From contig NZ_JAAVJI010000002.1 of assembly GCF_012033695.1 (NCBI RefSeq), positions 558,001 through 622,000 on the forward strand: 64,000 nucleotides of DNA, read 5' to 3'. Both the position numbers and the translations under genes were made by a program. Positions 19,669-30,125 of the stretch are shown one piece after another (position 1 is the first letter of the stretch; the number at the start of each line of letters is the position of its first letter). Source of the DNA: Pseudomonas quercus (GTDB lineage Bacteria > Pseudomonadota > Gammaproteobacteria > Pseudomonadales > Pseudomonadaceae). The notes beneath the pieces are model-generated. The model saw only the letters and a program-made list of their open reading frames with translations. It was not told the origin of the DNA and made no database searches.

Positions 19669-21273
19669 TTAATCCTGCGCCATGTCTGTCTGTTTCTCGA
19701 CCGGGTCGATCAACACTGCTTTTTTCTGGCGAATCAGCAGGTCCAGAATTTCTGCCTGGTGGTCACCCAGGATACCGGTGAAGCTGATCCCGCCCGATTT
19801 GGTAGGCGCCAGCATTGCCACGTTGTACAGCTCGATACTCAGGGGCGAGTCGATCGCCAGTGGGTTGGTGCCGTTACCGGTCAGCTCGCCACCTACCACG
19901 ATCATCGACACTTCGGCGTCGAAGGGGTCCATCGCCACGTCACGGTCGGTATCGCTCAGGTCCTTGATGTGGCCGTAGACACCCGTCAACCCGTTACCCA
20001 TGGCCATGTTGTCGTACAGGCGGATGTTGGTGCTGTTACGCACGCGAATCCCGTGGCGCTTGTTGGCCACCAGCTTGTTGCCCCACAGCAGGTTGTCGCC
20101 GCTTTCGTACAGGGTGATGCCGTCGGTGTGGTTCTGGTAGATCTCGTTGTAAGCCACCAGGTTGCCCACGCTGTTACGGTCCAGCACCACGCCAGACAGG
20201 TGGTTGTCGTAGCTGCGGTTGTTGATGATGAAGCTGTCGTTCACTTCCCGCGACACGATGATCCCGTGCTTCTTCTTGGTCCCGTACACCGTGTTATCGG
20301 CGATGATCAGACCATGGGAGCGGTCGTGCGGGTCGATCCCGTAAATGATGTTGTCGTGGTAGGTATTGCTCTTCACCACGAAACCTTGGGTTTCATAGCA
20401 GTAGTAGCCGTACCACATGTCCGAGAAGGTAGAACCGATGATCCAGCCGCTAGGCTCGGAGCGGCCCATCTGTGCCTTCATGCTTGGGGTGTACTGGGAA
20501 ATACTCACACCGTAGGACTTACTCTCGTTGTAACCGAAACTCTTCATTTCGGTGTTGACGAGGTAGGTCTCGGTGCCGCCCCAGGACACCAGGAACGGAC
20601 GGAACTCGTTCGGCGTCTTGAACCAGGCCTGGTCGTTCGCCGTTTCGCTCCAGCCGGTCACCTTGGTATCGAAGGTGAACAGCTTGCCATCGTTGACGAT
20701 AAACGAACCGCCTTCCTGGGACAGGCGCAGGTCCTTGACCTTGCCATCGATTTCCAGGATGCCTTTGTGCGCGACCACGATCGGGATACGGGCCAGCCAC
20801 ACACCTGGCGACGTTTCGCGCAGGTATTGCTTGGGCACGGTCTTGCTCAGGTCGCTGAAATTCACATAGCCACCGTCAATGAAGATGGCTTCTGGAATAC
20901 CGCGCTGCTTGCCTACCCACGCCATCATCTTGTTGTCGCCGCCGATGAAGGCCTTCAGAGGAAGCTCCTGCATCATGCGGCGGATGCTGACCTTGCCTTT
21001 CACGGCACGGTCAACCTTGGCATGTGCGGCAGCAGCCGTATAGCCGCTCAGGTCTGGCAGCTTGGGCGGCGCCAGGTTCAACGGTTCGATCGGTGCGCTG
21101 GCCACGCTGTACGTCTTGGCAGCCTGCAGTTCCTTGGTGGTACCGGGCTTGGCCACCGCCTGGGTCGCAGGTACGGTGGCGGCCAGGGCGGAGCCGCCGG
21201 CCACCAGCAGCGCTGCGGCCAGAACGGCAACTGGCCAGGCGTGCTTACGCACCTTGCTGTATGAATGATTCAT
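19669..21273 (-). CDS. algG: Mannuronan C5-epimerase AlgG
   Basis: A 534-residue periplasmic epimerase that turns D-mannuronate into L-guluronate within the polymer. After a signal region (AAALLVAGGSALA near residue 30), a long right-handed beta-helix with CASH-type repeats covers about 240-500. The catalytic motif DPHDR is seen in YGIDPHDRSHGL. It also protects polymer from AlgL as part of the secretion scaffold. It lies 27 bases downstream of algE. Confidence 0.96.
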   Translation of the reverse strand: MNHSYSKVRKHAWPVAVLAAALLVAGGSALAATVPATQAVAKPGTTKELQAAKTYSVASAPIEPLNLAPPKLPDLSGYTAAAAHAKVDRAVKGKVSIRRMMQELPLKAFIGGDNKMMAWVGKQRGIPEAIFIDGGYVNFSDLSKTVPKQYLRETSPGVWLARIPIVVAHKGILEIDGKVKDLRLSQEGGSFIVNDGKLFTFDTKVTGWSETANDQAWFKTPNEFRPFLVSWGGTETYLVNTEMKSFGYNESKSYGVSISQYTPSMKAQMGRSEPSGWIIGSTFSDMWYGYYCYETQGFVVKSNTYHDNIIYGIDPHDRSHGLIIADNTVYGTKKKHGIIVSREVNDSFIINNRSYDNHLSGVVLDRNSVGNLVAYNEIYQNHTDGITLYESGDNLLWGNKLVANKRHGIRVRNSTNIRLYDNMAMGNGLTGVYGHIKDLSDTDRDVAMDPFDAEVSMIVVGGELTGNGTNPLAIDSPLSIELYNVAMLAPTKSGGISFTGILGDHQAEILDLLIRQKKAVLIDPVEKQTDMAQD

Positions 21274-21300
21274 CTCATTGCACTCCCTTGGCGGTACCCA

Positions 21301-22791
21301 TCAGAAACGCCAGATAACGTCGACGATGGCCCGGTGCATATAGGTGTCCACGCCACCGGCATACGCATCGCCGGGCTTGAACACGCCAGCGCGCAGGCGT
21401 ACCAGCGCAGAAGGCTCATCGAACGTTTGGCTCAGGCTGGCAGGCAGCAGGCCTTCCTTGAAATACTTGGTCACGACCAGGTCCACTTCCTGACCCAGGT
21501 CTTTCTCGCCATCGTTAAGCGGCAAGGTAGACAGCGACAGGTCGCCTGCGTTGTCAGTCGACTCGTAAGCGGCGTTGATATTGCTGCCGCCGATAGGCGA
21601 GCTGCCATCCACGCGCCAGAAGCGGTGATAGATCAGGCTGGCGTCGTAGCTGTCCTGCATTTCCCAGGACGCAAATACCGAGGCGGTCTGCACGTTGGCG
21701 AGTTCAGCCTGGAAGGCTTCACCAAAACGGCTGATACGCGAACGGGTACCGGTCCAGCTGGAGCGGTTGCTCTGCAGGCCGTTCTGCTCGTAGTTCTTGC
21801 TGGCGCGTGCATAGGCACCACCCACTTGCCACTGAGGGTCCAGGCGCAGGCGCAGGCCCAGGTCGGTGGCCCAGCCGCTGACGTCTTCACCGAACGTATC
21901 ACCGGCCGTGATCACGCCACCGGAGGTGGTACGGTTGAATTTGTCGCGGTTCCCGGTAAGGCCGGTCACGCTGGCCCAGTAGTTGATCTGGTTGGTATTG
22001 CGATGGTTGTAGGCATCGCTGGTCGCTTCCAGGCCAACCCAGGTCAGGTTGCCGTTGCTGGTCTTGTCCAGGTCGTCGATTTCTTCACCGGCGTTAGCCA
22101 GGTCACCGTCGTCATGCACGTGGTGCACACGCAGGCCGGCCCATTGGCTGGGTGCCCACTGATAGGACACATCGCCCCATACGTGCGTGCGGTCTTTGTC
22201 GTTGGGCGACAGGCGCGAATAGTCGGTGCGGTAGTCGCTGAAGCGCTGGCCCACACCCACATCGGCCTTGAGCAGCGTGGTATCCAGGTTCCAGGTCAGG
22301 GACTCGATGTAAGCATCGTGCCACTGGCCATCGTCCTGGCGCAGGCGCTGACGGCCGAACTTGGCCAGTTCGCCAGGGTACGGCGTAAGCAGGCGGCTGT
22401 AACCGACCCAGAATTCGCGCAAGGCCAGGTAGCTGTCATCCGCTTCACGGTCTTTGCTGTAGTAACGGCTGTTGCCACTGCCTTGAACGTCGTCGTCGGG
22501 CTGGATCAACGGGTCAGTCTGGATGGTGTCAGTCGCCGCCACCGCCTGGCCCATGATGTAGGCGCTCCAGTTGCCCCACTCACCGTAGGCCCACGGGCGC
22601 AGGTCGATACCCACACCGGCCACGTCGCCACCAGAGCGCGTGCCCAGGTCGCGGTCGTCTTCGGACTGGCCCGTAGCCTTGACTTCGATACCAAAGTTGT
22701 TGGTAGCGGTCAGGGCCGCCAGGGTCGGGCAAGACCACAGGGTGGCAAAGCCAAGGCCCACACCGGCCAGCATCCATTTATTCAGAATCAT
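21301..22791 (-). CDS. algE: Alginate outer membrane export porin AlgE
   Basis: A 496-residue outer membrane protein ending in Phe (DVIWRF), typical of a barrel recognised by BAM. Signal peptide ends near residue 25 (CPTLAALT). Alternating beta-strand pattern throughout agrees with the known 18-stranded AlgE barrel whose Arg-rich lumen passes alginate; Arg-rich segments such as [17 protein letters not shown] are visible. Its ATG overlaps the algK TGA as ATGA, indicating coupled translation with its lipoprotein partner. Confidence 0.95.
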   Translation of the reverse strand: MILNKWMLAGVGLGFATLWSCPTLAALTATNNFGIEVKATGQSEDDRDLGTRSGGDVAGVGIDLRPWAYGEWGNWSAYIMGQAVAATDTIQTDPLIQPDDDVQGSGNSRYYSKDREADDSYLALREFWVGYSRLLTPYPGELAKFGRQRLRQDDGQWHDAYIESLTWNLDTTLLKADVGVGQRFSDYRTDYSRLSPNDKDRTHVWGDVSYQWAPSQWAGLRVHHVHDDGDLANAGEEIDDLDKTSNGNLTWVGLEATSDAYNHRNTNQINYWASVTGLTGNRDKFNRTTSGGVITAGDTFGEDVSGWATDLGLRLRLDPQWQVGGAYARASKNYEQNGLQSNRSSWTGTRSRISRFGEAFQAELANVQTASVFASWEMQDSYDASLIYHRFWRVDGSSPIGGSNINAAYESTDNAGDLSLSTLPLNDGEKDLGQEVDLVVTKYFKEGLLPASLSQTFDEPSALVRLRAGVFKPGDAYAGGVDTYMHRAIVDVIWRF

Positions 22792-24242
22792 AGGTCTTCA
22801 TCCTCGCCGACGGGGGCTTGTGGCGCATCATCATTGCCAAGTACGTCTGTCACAGGCGCGCTTGGAACGGGCGCTACGACACGAGAGGCAGTTTCCTGAT
22901 GCAGCAGCTGCTGAGCCTGGGCCAACAGTGGCGGTGGTAGTTGTTCTTCGATGGTCTTGGCCAGGTCCAGCACTTCCGGGCGAGGCTGCGGTGTGGTCAG
23001 GGCTTGTGCCTTGGCCAGCTGGCTGAACACGTAGGCATTGACGGGGTTGGGCTTGGTGCCACGGCCGTTGAAGTACAGCTGAGCCAGGGCGAAGTCCGCG
23101 CTGTTCTGGCCACGGCGGGCCGCGGTCAGCAGGTTGTCCACAGCCTTTTGCGGCTCAACCATGCCCAGGTAGCCACGGCGGTAGATCTGGCCCAGATAGT
23201 AGTAGGCGCTGACTTGGTCCGGAATGGCCTTTTTCAGGTGCACTTCGGCCTTGGCAGCGTCTGGCAGTACCACTTTGCCTTCGTAATAGATCTTGCCCAG
23301 CAGCAGCTCGGCACGGCTTGGGTCAGCGTCATGGCCTTTGTCGATGTAGCCCAGCAGTTGGTCCACGTCGCCCAGGTCGGGGTAATCGTATTGCAACTGA
23401 GCCAGGCTGATGTAAGCGCCAGGGTAGGTATCAGCGGCACTTTCCAGCAACGCCTGGGCGGTTTTCGGGTCAGGCGTTCCCAGTTCCGGGTTGGCAATGA
23501 TCCGAGCAACAGCGTCCACACGGGCAGGAATGACACGGCCTGCTGCAAAGGCGCCCTGCAGGCGCTTGATCAATGCCGCCTGGTCTTCGGTACGGTTCTG
23601 CTTCTGGTAGACCGTCGCCAGTTCAACGTAGCAAAGGTCGCTGGTATCCAGGGCAGCCTTGCAGATGCGTTCAACCTCGGCCAGGTTCTGGTCATAGGTG
23701 TTCTTTACGCGGTACAGGATGATCTGGGCCAGGCCCGCCTCAGGGTAGCCGGCGGCTTTCCACTGGTTGATCTTGTCCTGTGCGTTGACGTTGGGGAAGC
23801 TCTGCGGATACTGAATGTACAGCAGCGCCAGAGACATCAGCGTACCGCCCTCCCCGCTAGCGAAGGACTGCTTGAGCAGGCCTTCAGCTTCGTGGCGTTC
23901 AGCTTCCGTGCTGTTTGGCTTGGCGGCCAGCAGCTTGCCCAGGCGAGCAGCGGCGCGCGGCGACGTGGCCGCAGCGGCCCGGTAGGTCGCCTCGGCCTTG
24001 GCCAGCTGTGCAGGGTCACCGCTTTCCACCCAGATATCAGCCAGGCCAACCTGGGCATCGGTATAGCCCAGGTCTGCCAGTTGCTGATAGTTCTGCTGCG
24101 CCAGGGCCACGTCACCGTTCTTCAAGGCTTCGTTGGCCAGGCGCTGGTCCGGCAGGCCGGCACAGCCTGCCAGGCCCAGGGCAATGGCCAGGCCCAACAC
24201 GGCAGGCCGGTGCAAGTGTCGTAAAGTGTCAGCCACGCTCAT
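22788..24242 (-). CDS. algK: Alginate biosynthesis TPR lipoprotein AlgK
   Basis: An outer membrane lipoprotein of about 484 residues, with lipobox LAGC (lipidated Cys) after a hydrophobic signal, and Sel1/TPR-like repeats through the body (for example [16 protein letters not shown] and [40 protein letters not shown]). It localises AlgE and bridges to AlgX. The start is uncertain: ATG 24242 is used, but GTG 24236 has a better-spaced AGGAG, and GTG 24257 is also in frame. All three give the same mature protein. Confidence 0.93.
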   Translation of the reverse strand: MSVADTLRHLHRPAVLGLAIALGLAGCAGLPDQRLANEALKNGDVALAQQNYQQLADLGYTDAQVGLADIWVESGDPAQLAKAEATYRAAAATSPRAAARLGKLLAAKPNSTEAERHEAEGLLKQSFASGEGGTLMSLALLYIQYPQSFPNVNAQDKINQWKAAGYPEAGLAQIILYRVKNTYDQNLAEVERICKAALDTSDLCYVELATVYQKQNRTEDQAALIKRLQGAFAAGRVIPARVDAVARIIANPELGTPDPKTAQALLESAADTYPGAYISLAQLQYDYPDLGDVDQLLGYIDKGHDADPSRAELLLGKIYYEGKVVLPDAAKAEVHLKKAIPDQVSAYYYLGQIYRRGYLGMVEPQKAVDNLLTAARRGQNSADFALAQLYFNGRGTKPNPVNAYVFSQLAKAQALTTPQPRPEVLDLAKTIEEQLPPPLLAQAQQLLHQETASRVVAPVPSAPVTDVLGNDDAPQAPVGEDEDL

Positions 24243-24257
24243 TCTCCTGGCGCTCAC

Positions 24258-25421
24258 TTAGAAGCCGTGGGCCATGGCTTTGTCGATCAGCCAGTCCAGC
24301 GAAGGGCCGCGGGTGCTCGAAACGTCTACTGGGCGGCCAGCGAACTTGATGTCCAGTGGCTGGTCAGGCTTGATGGTCACGCGCATGTCGGTAGACAGGT
24401 CGTCCACTTTCAGTGCGGTAGCGTCCACGATCTGGCCCGAACGAACCTGGTCGTCACCTGCAACACGGAAGTCAACCTTGCTGCCTGGGCGAACGTCGTC
24501 GATCTGGCGGTAGGTGTAACGGGCTTCAATGTTGGCGGTGGTGTTACGCGCGACCAGGTTGAAGATCACGTCACCTTTGCTAGCGTACTGGCCGTTGGCA
24601 ACCAGTTGCTGAGCTACAACGCAGTCGCATGGCGACGTCAGAGTGCCGGTCATTTGCTTGCCGAACAGCTCAGTGACTTTCTGCGGGGTCAGGTCCTGCT
24701 CTTCCAGGTGGCCCTTGAGCACGTCCAGCATGCTGGTGCTGAAGGTAGCCAGTGGCGAACCTTTAGGCGCGATGCCGTTGGCGCCAACCAGGCTGGATAC
24801 CGTACCGTCGCGCGGCATGGTGATGTTCATGCCGGGCGCGGTCACGATGCCGGATTCGGCATGGGTCACGAAGTACAGGTTGTACACCGACTTGAAGATG
24901 TAGCCGAACGCTACCAGGCCGATCAGGAAGATCCCCAGGCTGAAGGTGATAGCGCGCAGGCGACCGAAGAAGCTCATGTCGCTGCTGGCGCCCTTGCGCT
25001 TGCGAGCCTTGGTGAAGTTGTCACGCTGCAGCGTGCCCAGTACATCACCCATGGTGACTAACTCGCCGCTCAGGTGAGAGGTGATCAGGTGGCGCAGGGT
25101 GGAAATGTCGGCCTGTTCCAGGTTCTGGAACTGGGCGCCTACGCGGCCATCGCCTTCAACGGAGCGCGCCTGGAACTCTACGTCCATGCCCAGGCCCAGG
25201 TTGTCGATCACGAACATCAGGCGGCCGCGATAGATCTCGCCTTCTACCACAGGCTTTTTGGGGATGAACGAGAAACCACCGGCAGACAGCTCGTCTACTT
25301 TGGCTTCCTGGGTTTCACGGTTTGGCCCGATGAAACGGATTTTTGCAGGCAGGCGGACCCGTGCATGCTGGCGCTGGGCTTCGGACTCATGGACCACATT
25401 GGGGTTTACGGCTGTATTCAT
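24258..25421 (-). CDS. alg44: Alginate polymerase c-di-GMP receptor Alg44
   Basis: A 387-residue inner membrane protein. Residues about 14-120 are a PilZ domain: the Arg pair in RQHARVRL and the ELSAGGFSF motif (variant of DxSxxG) bind cyclic di-GMP, which switches on polymerisation by Alg8. One membrane segment lies near residues 160-185 and a HlyD-like periplasmic domain (about 190-370) follows. It lies between alg8 (36 bases) and algK. Confidence 0.95.
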   Translation of the reverse strand: MNTAVNPNVVHESEAQRQHARVRLPAKIRFIGPNRETQEAKVDELSAGGFSFIPKKPVVEGEIYRGRLMFVIDNLGLGMDVEFQARSVEGDGRVGAQFQNLEQADISTLRHLITSHLSGELVTMGDVLGTLQRDNFTKARKRKGASSDMSFFGRLRAITFSLGIFLIGLVAFGYIFKSVYNLYFVTHAESGIVTAPGMNITMPRDGTVSSLVGANGIAPKGSPLATFSTSMLDVLKGHLEEQDLTPQKVTELFGKQMTGTLTSPCDCVVAQQLVANGQYASKGDVIFNLVARNTTANIEARYTYRQIDDVRPGSKVDFRVAGDDQVRSGQIVDATALKVDDLSTDMRVTIKPDQPLDIKFAGRPVDVSSTRGPSLDWLIDKAMAHGF

Positions 25422-25457
25422 GGCGATTTTTTTCCTACTTCATCCATTGAGGGCTGG

Positions 25458-26939
25458 TCAGACGATCGTGAACAGGAACGCAACAAAGATGCTCCCCGCC
25501 GCAAAGGTCATGGTCCGAGACGACCAGGTGTTGAACCACTGTTGAAAGCTCGCCGTGTCGCGTTTGGTCGACGTCGGTTGGCGAGTCCAGGATTGCCGAT
25601 CGAGGCGGAAGAAGACGTAGATCTTCATGAGTGCGCCAACGATCTGGTTGTAATACAGAATGATCGGGTACGCCGGGCCCACCGAGTGCCCGCTGAGTGA
25701 CAGCAGGATGGTGAGGATCAAGCGGGTGATACCGATCCACAGCAGGTAGGCCAGCAGGAACGTGACGCTGTACTTGAACGTCGCGATCAGCGCGGCGGTC
25801 AAGCCCAGCAGCGACGTCCACATGGACACGCGCTGGTCGAACAATACGACCATGGTGAACAGCCCCAACCGACGAATACCCAGGCCAAGGGCGCGGGAGT
25901 TCTGACGCAGGTTGTTGCCGTACCAGCGGTACATCAGTTTGCGGCTGGCTTTGACAAAGCTCTTCTCTGGCGGGTGTTCAACCGTGTTGATGGTTGCATC
26001 CGGCACATAGAAGGTGTCGTAGCCCAGGCGCATCAAGCTGAACCAGCTCGACTTGTCGTCACCGGTCAGGAACCGGAAGGTCCCCAGGCGCCAGTGCTTG
26101 AGGGAGTCGGCTTCCACGTCAGCAATGAACATCGGGTCTGTGACCACCGAAGCGCGGAATACGGACATCCGCCCGGTCATGGTCAGCACGCGCTTGCTCA
26201 GGGCCATCGAACACATGTTGATATGGCGCTGGGCAAACCGCAGCTTGTGCCATTCGCTCATGATGTAACCGCCGCGCACTTCGCAGAATTCGTTGGTGGT
26301 CAGGCCACCCACGTTCGGCCACAAGGCGAACCAAGGCACGGTTTTGCGCACCACGCCCTCGTTGAGCACGGTGTCGCCGTCAATCACAGCCACAACGGCA
26401 TGTTCATCGGGCATATGGCGGGAAATGGCACGGAAGCCATAAGCCAGGCCGTCACGCTTGCCGGTACCAGCAATACGTACGAAGTCCAGGTTCACCCGCT
26501 CAGGCGGGTTCATCTTGGCCCACAGGGACTTCATCAGCATTTCGTCAGACATTTCCACCAGCGAGCACACGATCGTGGTGGGGTAGCCACTCTCGATCGC
26601 TTCGCGGATCACCGACTGGTAGACGGCGGCCGTGGTGCTGGCGTCGATACGGAAGCTGGTGACCATCAGGAACACGTGTGACGGGTCTGAGTCTGTACCC
26701 AGCTTGCGAACCTTGCGGCGCAGCAGGGGATAGACCACATAAAGGAACAGCATGCCGCGCACGAAGTGCGTTGCACCCATTGAGTAGCGCCAGATACCGA
26801 CGGCACCAATCAGGAAAATGAAATCCTTGGAGTCTGAATTGAACAGCGATGGGGGGAGCGCAAGCGCCAGGCCCATCAGCAGACACAAGTAAAACAGCCA
26901 TCCAGCAGCCTGTAGCAGGCCGTGCTTTAGCCTTGACAT
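25458..26939 (-). CDS. alg8: Alginate polymerase glycosyltransferase Alg8
   Basis: A 493-residue family 2 glycosyltransferase with two N-terminal and several C-terminal membrane segments. Catalytic motifs: DGD in [19 protein letters not shown] with the base Asp, and [15 protein letters not shown] as the QxxRW-type motif. It polymerises GDP-mannuronate into polymannuronate and moves it across the inner membrane with Alg44. The ATG at 26939 (MSRLKHGLL) is chosen to match family length; an upstream in-frame start would add 11 acidic residues. Confidence 0.94.
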   Translation of the reverse strand: MSRLKHGLLQAAGWLFYLCLLMGLALALPPSLFNSDSKDFIFLIGAVGIWRYSMGATHFVRGMLFLYVVYPLLRRKVRKLGTDSDPSHVFLMVTSFRIDASTTAAVYQSVIREAIESGYPTTIVCSLVEMSDEMLMKSLWAKMNPPERVNLDFVRIAGTGKRDGLAYGFRAISRHMPDEHAVVAVIDGDTVLNEGVVRKTVPWFALWPNVGGLTTNEFCEVRGGYIMSEWHKLRFAQRHINMCSMALSKRVLTMTGRMSVFRASVVTDPMFIADVEADSLKHWRLGTFRFLTGDDKSSWFSLMRLGYDTFYVPDATINTVEHPPEKSFVKASRKLMYRWYGNNLRQNSRALGLGIRRLGLFTMVVLFDQRVSMWTSLLGLTAALIATFKYSVTFLLAYLLWIGITRLILTILLSLSGHSVGPAYPIILYYNQIVGALMKIYVFFRLDRQSWTRQPTSTKRDTASFQQWFNTWSSRTMTFAAGSIFVAFLFTIV

Positions 26940-27006
26940 ATCCGCATCCGTCTCTTCATCGACCGCCTGCAACGGCGTTCGAAAGTGTTAAGGCAGGCGT
27001 AAAGAG

Positions 27007-27033
27007 CCGCAGGCGGCGCAAGGCCGCCTGCGG
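27007..27033 (-). terminator. Strong intercistronic hairpin between algD and alg8
   Basis: A perfect 11-bp stem, CCGCAGGCGGC (27007-27017) and GCCGCCTGCGG (27023-27033), with a 5-base loop, starts 9 bases after the algD stop and lies about 70 bases before alg8. On the transcript it is followed by CTCTTT, a short U-rich run. It looks like a partial terminator or mRNA-protecting hairpin that would raise algD over the rest of the operon. Confidence 0.7.
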
Positions 27034-27042
27034 TTACGGCTG

Positions 27043-28362
27043 TTACCAGCAGATACCTTCGTAGCTTGTGTTCGAATCGGTCTCTTCTTTCTTCAAGAAG
27101 CCGACCAGGTCGAAGACTTGCTTGCCAGCTGGCGGGTTCTGCAGCAACTCGCCGAAGGCTTTGTCACCGTTACCCAGGATCAGCACGTCGGCCTCGTTGA
27201 TTACTGCGTCGAAATCCGACTTCAGCAGCGAGGACACGTGAGGAATCTTGGACTCGATGTATTCCTTGTTGGCGCCCAGGATACGAGCGTGCTCAACGTT
27301 CTTGTCGAAGATGCTCAGCTCGAAGCCTTTACCGATCAGACGCTCGGCCAGCTCTACCAGCGGGCTTTCACGCAGGTCGTCGGTGCCGGACTTGAAGCTC
27401 AGGCCCAGCAGGGCAATCTTGCGCTTGCCGTAGCCATTGATCACTTCATAGGCGTTCTGCACCTGCTGCTCGTTGCTGACCATCAGCGAGTTGAGCAGAG
27501 GGGTTTTCACGTCCATGGCGCTGGCACGGTAGGTCAGGGCACGAACGTCCTTGGGCAGGCAGGAACCGCCGAAGGCGAAACCTGGGCGCATGTAGTAGGA
27601 CGATACGTTCAGCACCTTGTCCTTGCAGACCACTTCCATCACTTCACGGCCATCTACACCAGCGGCCTTGGCAATGTTGCCAATTTCGTTAGCGAAGGTG
27701 ACTTTAGCAGCGTGCCATACGTTGCAGGTGTACTTGATCATCTCAGCCACTTCGACCGGCTTGCGGATGATTTCAGCATCCAGCTCGCTGTACAGGCTTT
27801 CCAGCACGTCGCCGGAGGCCTTGTCGAACTCACCGATGACGGTCATTGGTGGGTGATCGTAGTCTTTGATAGCGGTGCTTTCGCGCAGGAACTCAGGGTT
27901 CACTGCAACGCCGAAATCAGTACCTGCCTTCTTGCCGGAGTATTTTTCCAGGGTCGGAATGACAACGTTTTTCACGGTGCCTGGCAGGACGGTGCTGCGC
28001 ACGACAACGGTGTGGCGCTCGGTCTTGTCCTTCAGCACTTCACCGATGCTTTTGCATACGGCTTCGATGTAGTTCAGTTCCAGGTCGCCGTTCTTCTTGC
28101 TAGGCGTAGGTACGCAGAGCATGGAAACGGTGGTGTCCCGTACAGCCTGGGCGAAATCGGTGGTGCCGCTCAGCTTGCCTTGGCTCACAGCTTTTGACAG
28201 CAGCTCTTCCAGGCCAGGTTCGACGATTGGCGATTTGCCAGCGTTGATCAGGTCGATTTTGACCTGCGAAACGTCAACACCTACAACATCATGACCACGA
28301 GCTGTCAAGCAACCCGCACATACCGCGCCAACATAGCCCAAACCAAAGATGCTGATACGCAT
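27043..28362 (-). CDS. algD: GDP-mannose 6-dehydrogenase
   Basis: A 439-residue NAD-dependent dehydrogenase oxidising GDP-mannose twice to GDP-mannuronate, the committing step of alginate synthesis. N-terminal Rossmann motif GLGYVGAVCAGCL at residues 7-19; the catalytic Cys near 268 lies in GGSCLPKDVRAL; KSGTDDLRESP and the C-terminal UDP/GDP-binding domain follow. TGAGG ribosome site before ATG 28362. First gene of the operon, controlled by a distant AlgU-type promoter. Confidence 0.97.
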   Translation of the reverse strand: MRISIFGLGYVGAVCAGCLTARGHDVVGVDVSQVKIDLINAGKSPIVEPGLEELLSKAVSQGKLSGTTDFAQAVRDTTVSMLCVPTPSKKNGDLELNYIEAVCKSIGEVLKDKTERHTVVVRSTVLPGTVKNVVIPTLEKYSGKKAGTDFGVAVNPEFLRESTAIKDYDHPPMTVIGEFDKASGDVLESLYSELDAEIIRKPVEVAEMIKYTCNVWHAAKVTFANEIGNIAKAAGVDGREVMEVVCKDKVLNVSSYYMRPGFAFGGSCLPKDVRALTYRASAMDVKTPLLNSLMVSNEQQVQNAYEVINGYGKRKIALLGLSFKSGTDDLRESPLVELAERLIGKGFELSIFDKNVEHARILGANKEYIESKIPHVSSLLKSDFDAVINEADVLILGNGDKAFGELLQNPPAGKQVFDLVGFLKKEETDSNTSYEGICW

Positions 28363-29205
28363 CGCTTCACCTCATGTGTTTATCACGTCGGCTCACTCAG
28401 GAGCCAGACTGGGGGTTAATTATCCAGCAGTATTCGGGCACCCGGGTGCAGGGCAACGGAACGTACCATTGCAACTGTCGCACCAGCGAATGCAGGCATA
28501 TAAGTCCGAGTGCCCCAGAAATATGTGCACTCAACAAGGGCATTGATGAACCCTTTTTTCAGGTTCGCCCTGGAATGTAGCCAGCCTTTATGACAAAACG
28601 GCTCACTTGTTTTCGCTACTTGCCTTCGCGGGGTATTGTTGTGCCTTGCGAATCAAGCATTAAGCCGCATGCATGAGCTTGCAGCGCAAACTCGGGTACT
28701 GGCCTTGTGCTGAGGGTAATAAATAGTGCGTTCTCTCCTGAGATAACCTTAGGGCTGCCAGGGCAGTTGCCATCTAGTCATACGCCTGGATCACTACGCT
28801 CAGGCGCCTGAATCTCCTGCTTTGTACGCTTTCTCTCACACGGGAAAGATTCTGTACGCGTCGTATGAGCTACAGACCCCCCTGTAAGTTCCTCAGTGAC
28901 ATCACCGTTCAGCCAGAATTCGACAAGAATTTTCCTACAAAAAGCGATATCAAAGAGCCATATTTCAACCCTAAATCTCTTTATTATCAATAGCTTAATA
29001 GGATAAACACTCAATGCGCCAGCATTACAAAAAATTTTGGCTTTTTTGAGGCTTTCTGCAGTGGCCAAGCGCCACCCATCTTTTGAAGCACCGAAACCGA
29101 CTAATTATTGGCGCCTGTTAGTTGTCAAACTGCAGGTTGCACGGCCTTTTCTGTGATAAACATTCTTATTTGGGTGGCCAACCGCCATGTGACGAAGATC
29201 ACACT
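28363..29205. other. algD control region and long leader
   Basis: These 843 bases have no supportable gene. The part 28363-28860 would be the algD 5' leader. Upstream of the candidate AlgU promoter (28864-28891), a strikingly AT-rich stretch lies at about 28910-29060, unlike the GC-rich surroundings; in P. aeruginosa the equivalent far-upstream region binds AlgR, AmrZ, integration host factor and others. A weak AlgR-like half match CCGTTC occurs near 28906. An open frame at 28778-29068 has atypical composition and is not called. Confidence 0.55.
28864..28891 (-). promoter_or_regulatory. Candidate AlgU (sigma-22/RpoE-type) promoter of algD
   Basis: On the minus strand GAACTT (28891-28886), a 17-base spacer, then TCATA (28868-28864). 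This fits the extracytoplasmic-stress sigma factor pattern GAACTT-N16/17-TCnnA, and closely resembles the known algD promoter of P. aeruginosa in box sequence and spacing. Transcription would start near 28857, about 495 bases before the algD ATG. Confidence 0.65.
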
Positions 29206-29976
29206 CTAGGGTTCTCGAAGGAATACAAGGTTTTCGGAGGTAGAACGGCTCTTGTCGTAGTAGTAGCCCGCTTCGGAAAAACCCATCAGGCCATCCAGGG
29301 TGTCGACCTGATGCTTGATCACGAAACGTGCCATTAGCCCTCGAGCTTTCTTGGCATGGAAACTGATTATTTTGTACTCCCCATTCTTCAAGTCCCGAAA
29401 CTCGCACCCCACCACACGTGCTTCAAGCGCTGAGCGCTTTACGGCAGAAAAGTATTCTTTGGAAGCCAGGTTGAGCACAATGTCGCTCCCTTGTGCTTTC
29501 AATGCCGTGTTCAACCCCTCGCTTACAAGGTTCCCCCAGAAGGCATAAAGGTCCTTCCCTCGTGCGTTTTTAAAGGCCGTGCCCATTTCCAGGCGATAGG
29601 GTTGCATCAGGTCCAAGGGGCGCAGTACGCCATACAGGCCAGACAACACGCGCAAGTGCTGCTGGGCGTAATCGAACTCTGCTTCGGAAAAGTCTTCGGC
29701 CTGGAGGCCGGTGTAGACGTCGCCTTTGAAGGCCAGAATGGCAGGCCGGGCGTTATCAGGCGTAAAAGGCGTGACCCAACTGCCGAAGCGGGCCACATTG
29801 AGGGCGGCCAATGCGTCTGAAATACCCATCAACTGGCTTAGCTGAGCGGGTGACAGCGCTTGTAGCGCTGCAATCAATTCCTTAGCGTGTTCGATCAAGG
29901 CCGGCTGGGTATGACGAGACGTGGCCAAAGGCGTTTCATAATCGAGGGTCTTGGCAGGCGAAATCACCATTAGCAT
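29206..29976 (-). CDS. yaaA: Peroxide stress protein YaaA (DUF328)
   Basis: A 256-residue cytoplasmic protein of the YaaA/UPF0246 family. It opens [14 protein letters not shown] and keeps the conserved [46 protein letters not shown]-like LNLASKEYF and [14 protein letters not shown] blocks. E. coli YaaA limits free iron during peroxide stress and binds DNA; the same role is inferred. Length agrees with the 258-residue E. coli protein. It is the next gene upstream of the algD control region, same strand. Confidence 0.93.
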   Translation of the reverse strand: MLMVISPAKTLDYETPLATSRHTQPALIEHAKELIAALQALSPAQLSQLMGISDALAALNVARFGSWVTPFTPDNARPAILAFKGDVYTGLQAEDFSEAEFDYAQQHLRVLSGLYGVLRPLDLMQPYRLEMGTAFKNARGKDLYAFWGNLVSEGLNTALKAQGSDIVLNLASKEYFSAVKRSALEARVVGCEFRDLKNGEYKIISFHAKKARGLMARFVIKHQVDTLDGLMGFSEAGYYYDKSRSTSENLVFLREP

Positions 29977-30125
29977 GGCAGGGCTCCTTATAAAAGGACG
30001 CCAGCTTGGACGTTTACCCTTAAGCCTTCAATACTAGGATGTCTACCATTAAGGCCCTCTGTAATTGATCAAGCGGGCCAGGCTGCATCCGCTATCATGC
30101 GCCCCTGCCTTAAGGAGGATATTCG

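Noticed and set aside
11841..24224. Long open frames on the plus strand opposite algA, algG, algE and algK (up to 544 codons)
   Set aside because: They are mirror images of GC-rich coding sequence on the minus strand, rich in His, Gln, Val and Arg, with no recognisable domains or ribosome sites.
28778..29068. 96-codon open frame in the algD upstream region
   Set aside because: Composition is AT-rich and unlike neighbouring genes, there is no ribosome site, and it overlies the candidate AlgU promoter.
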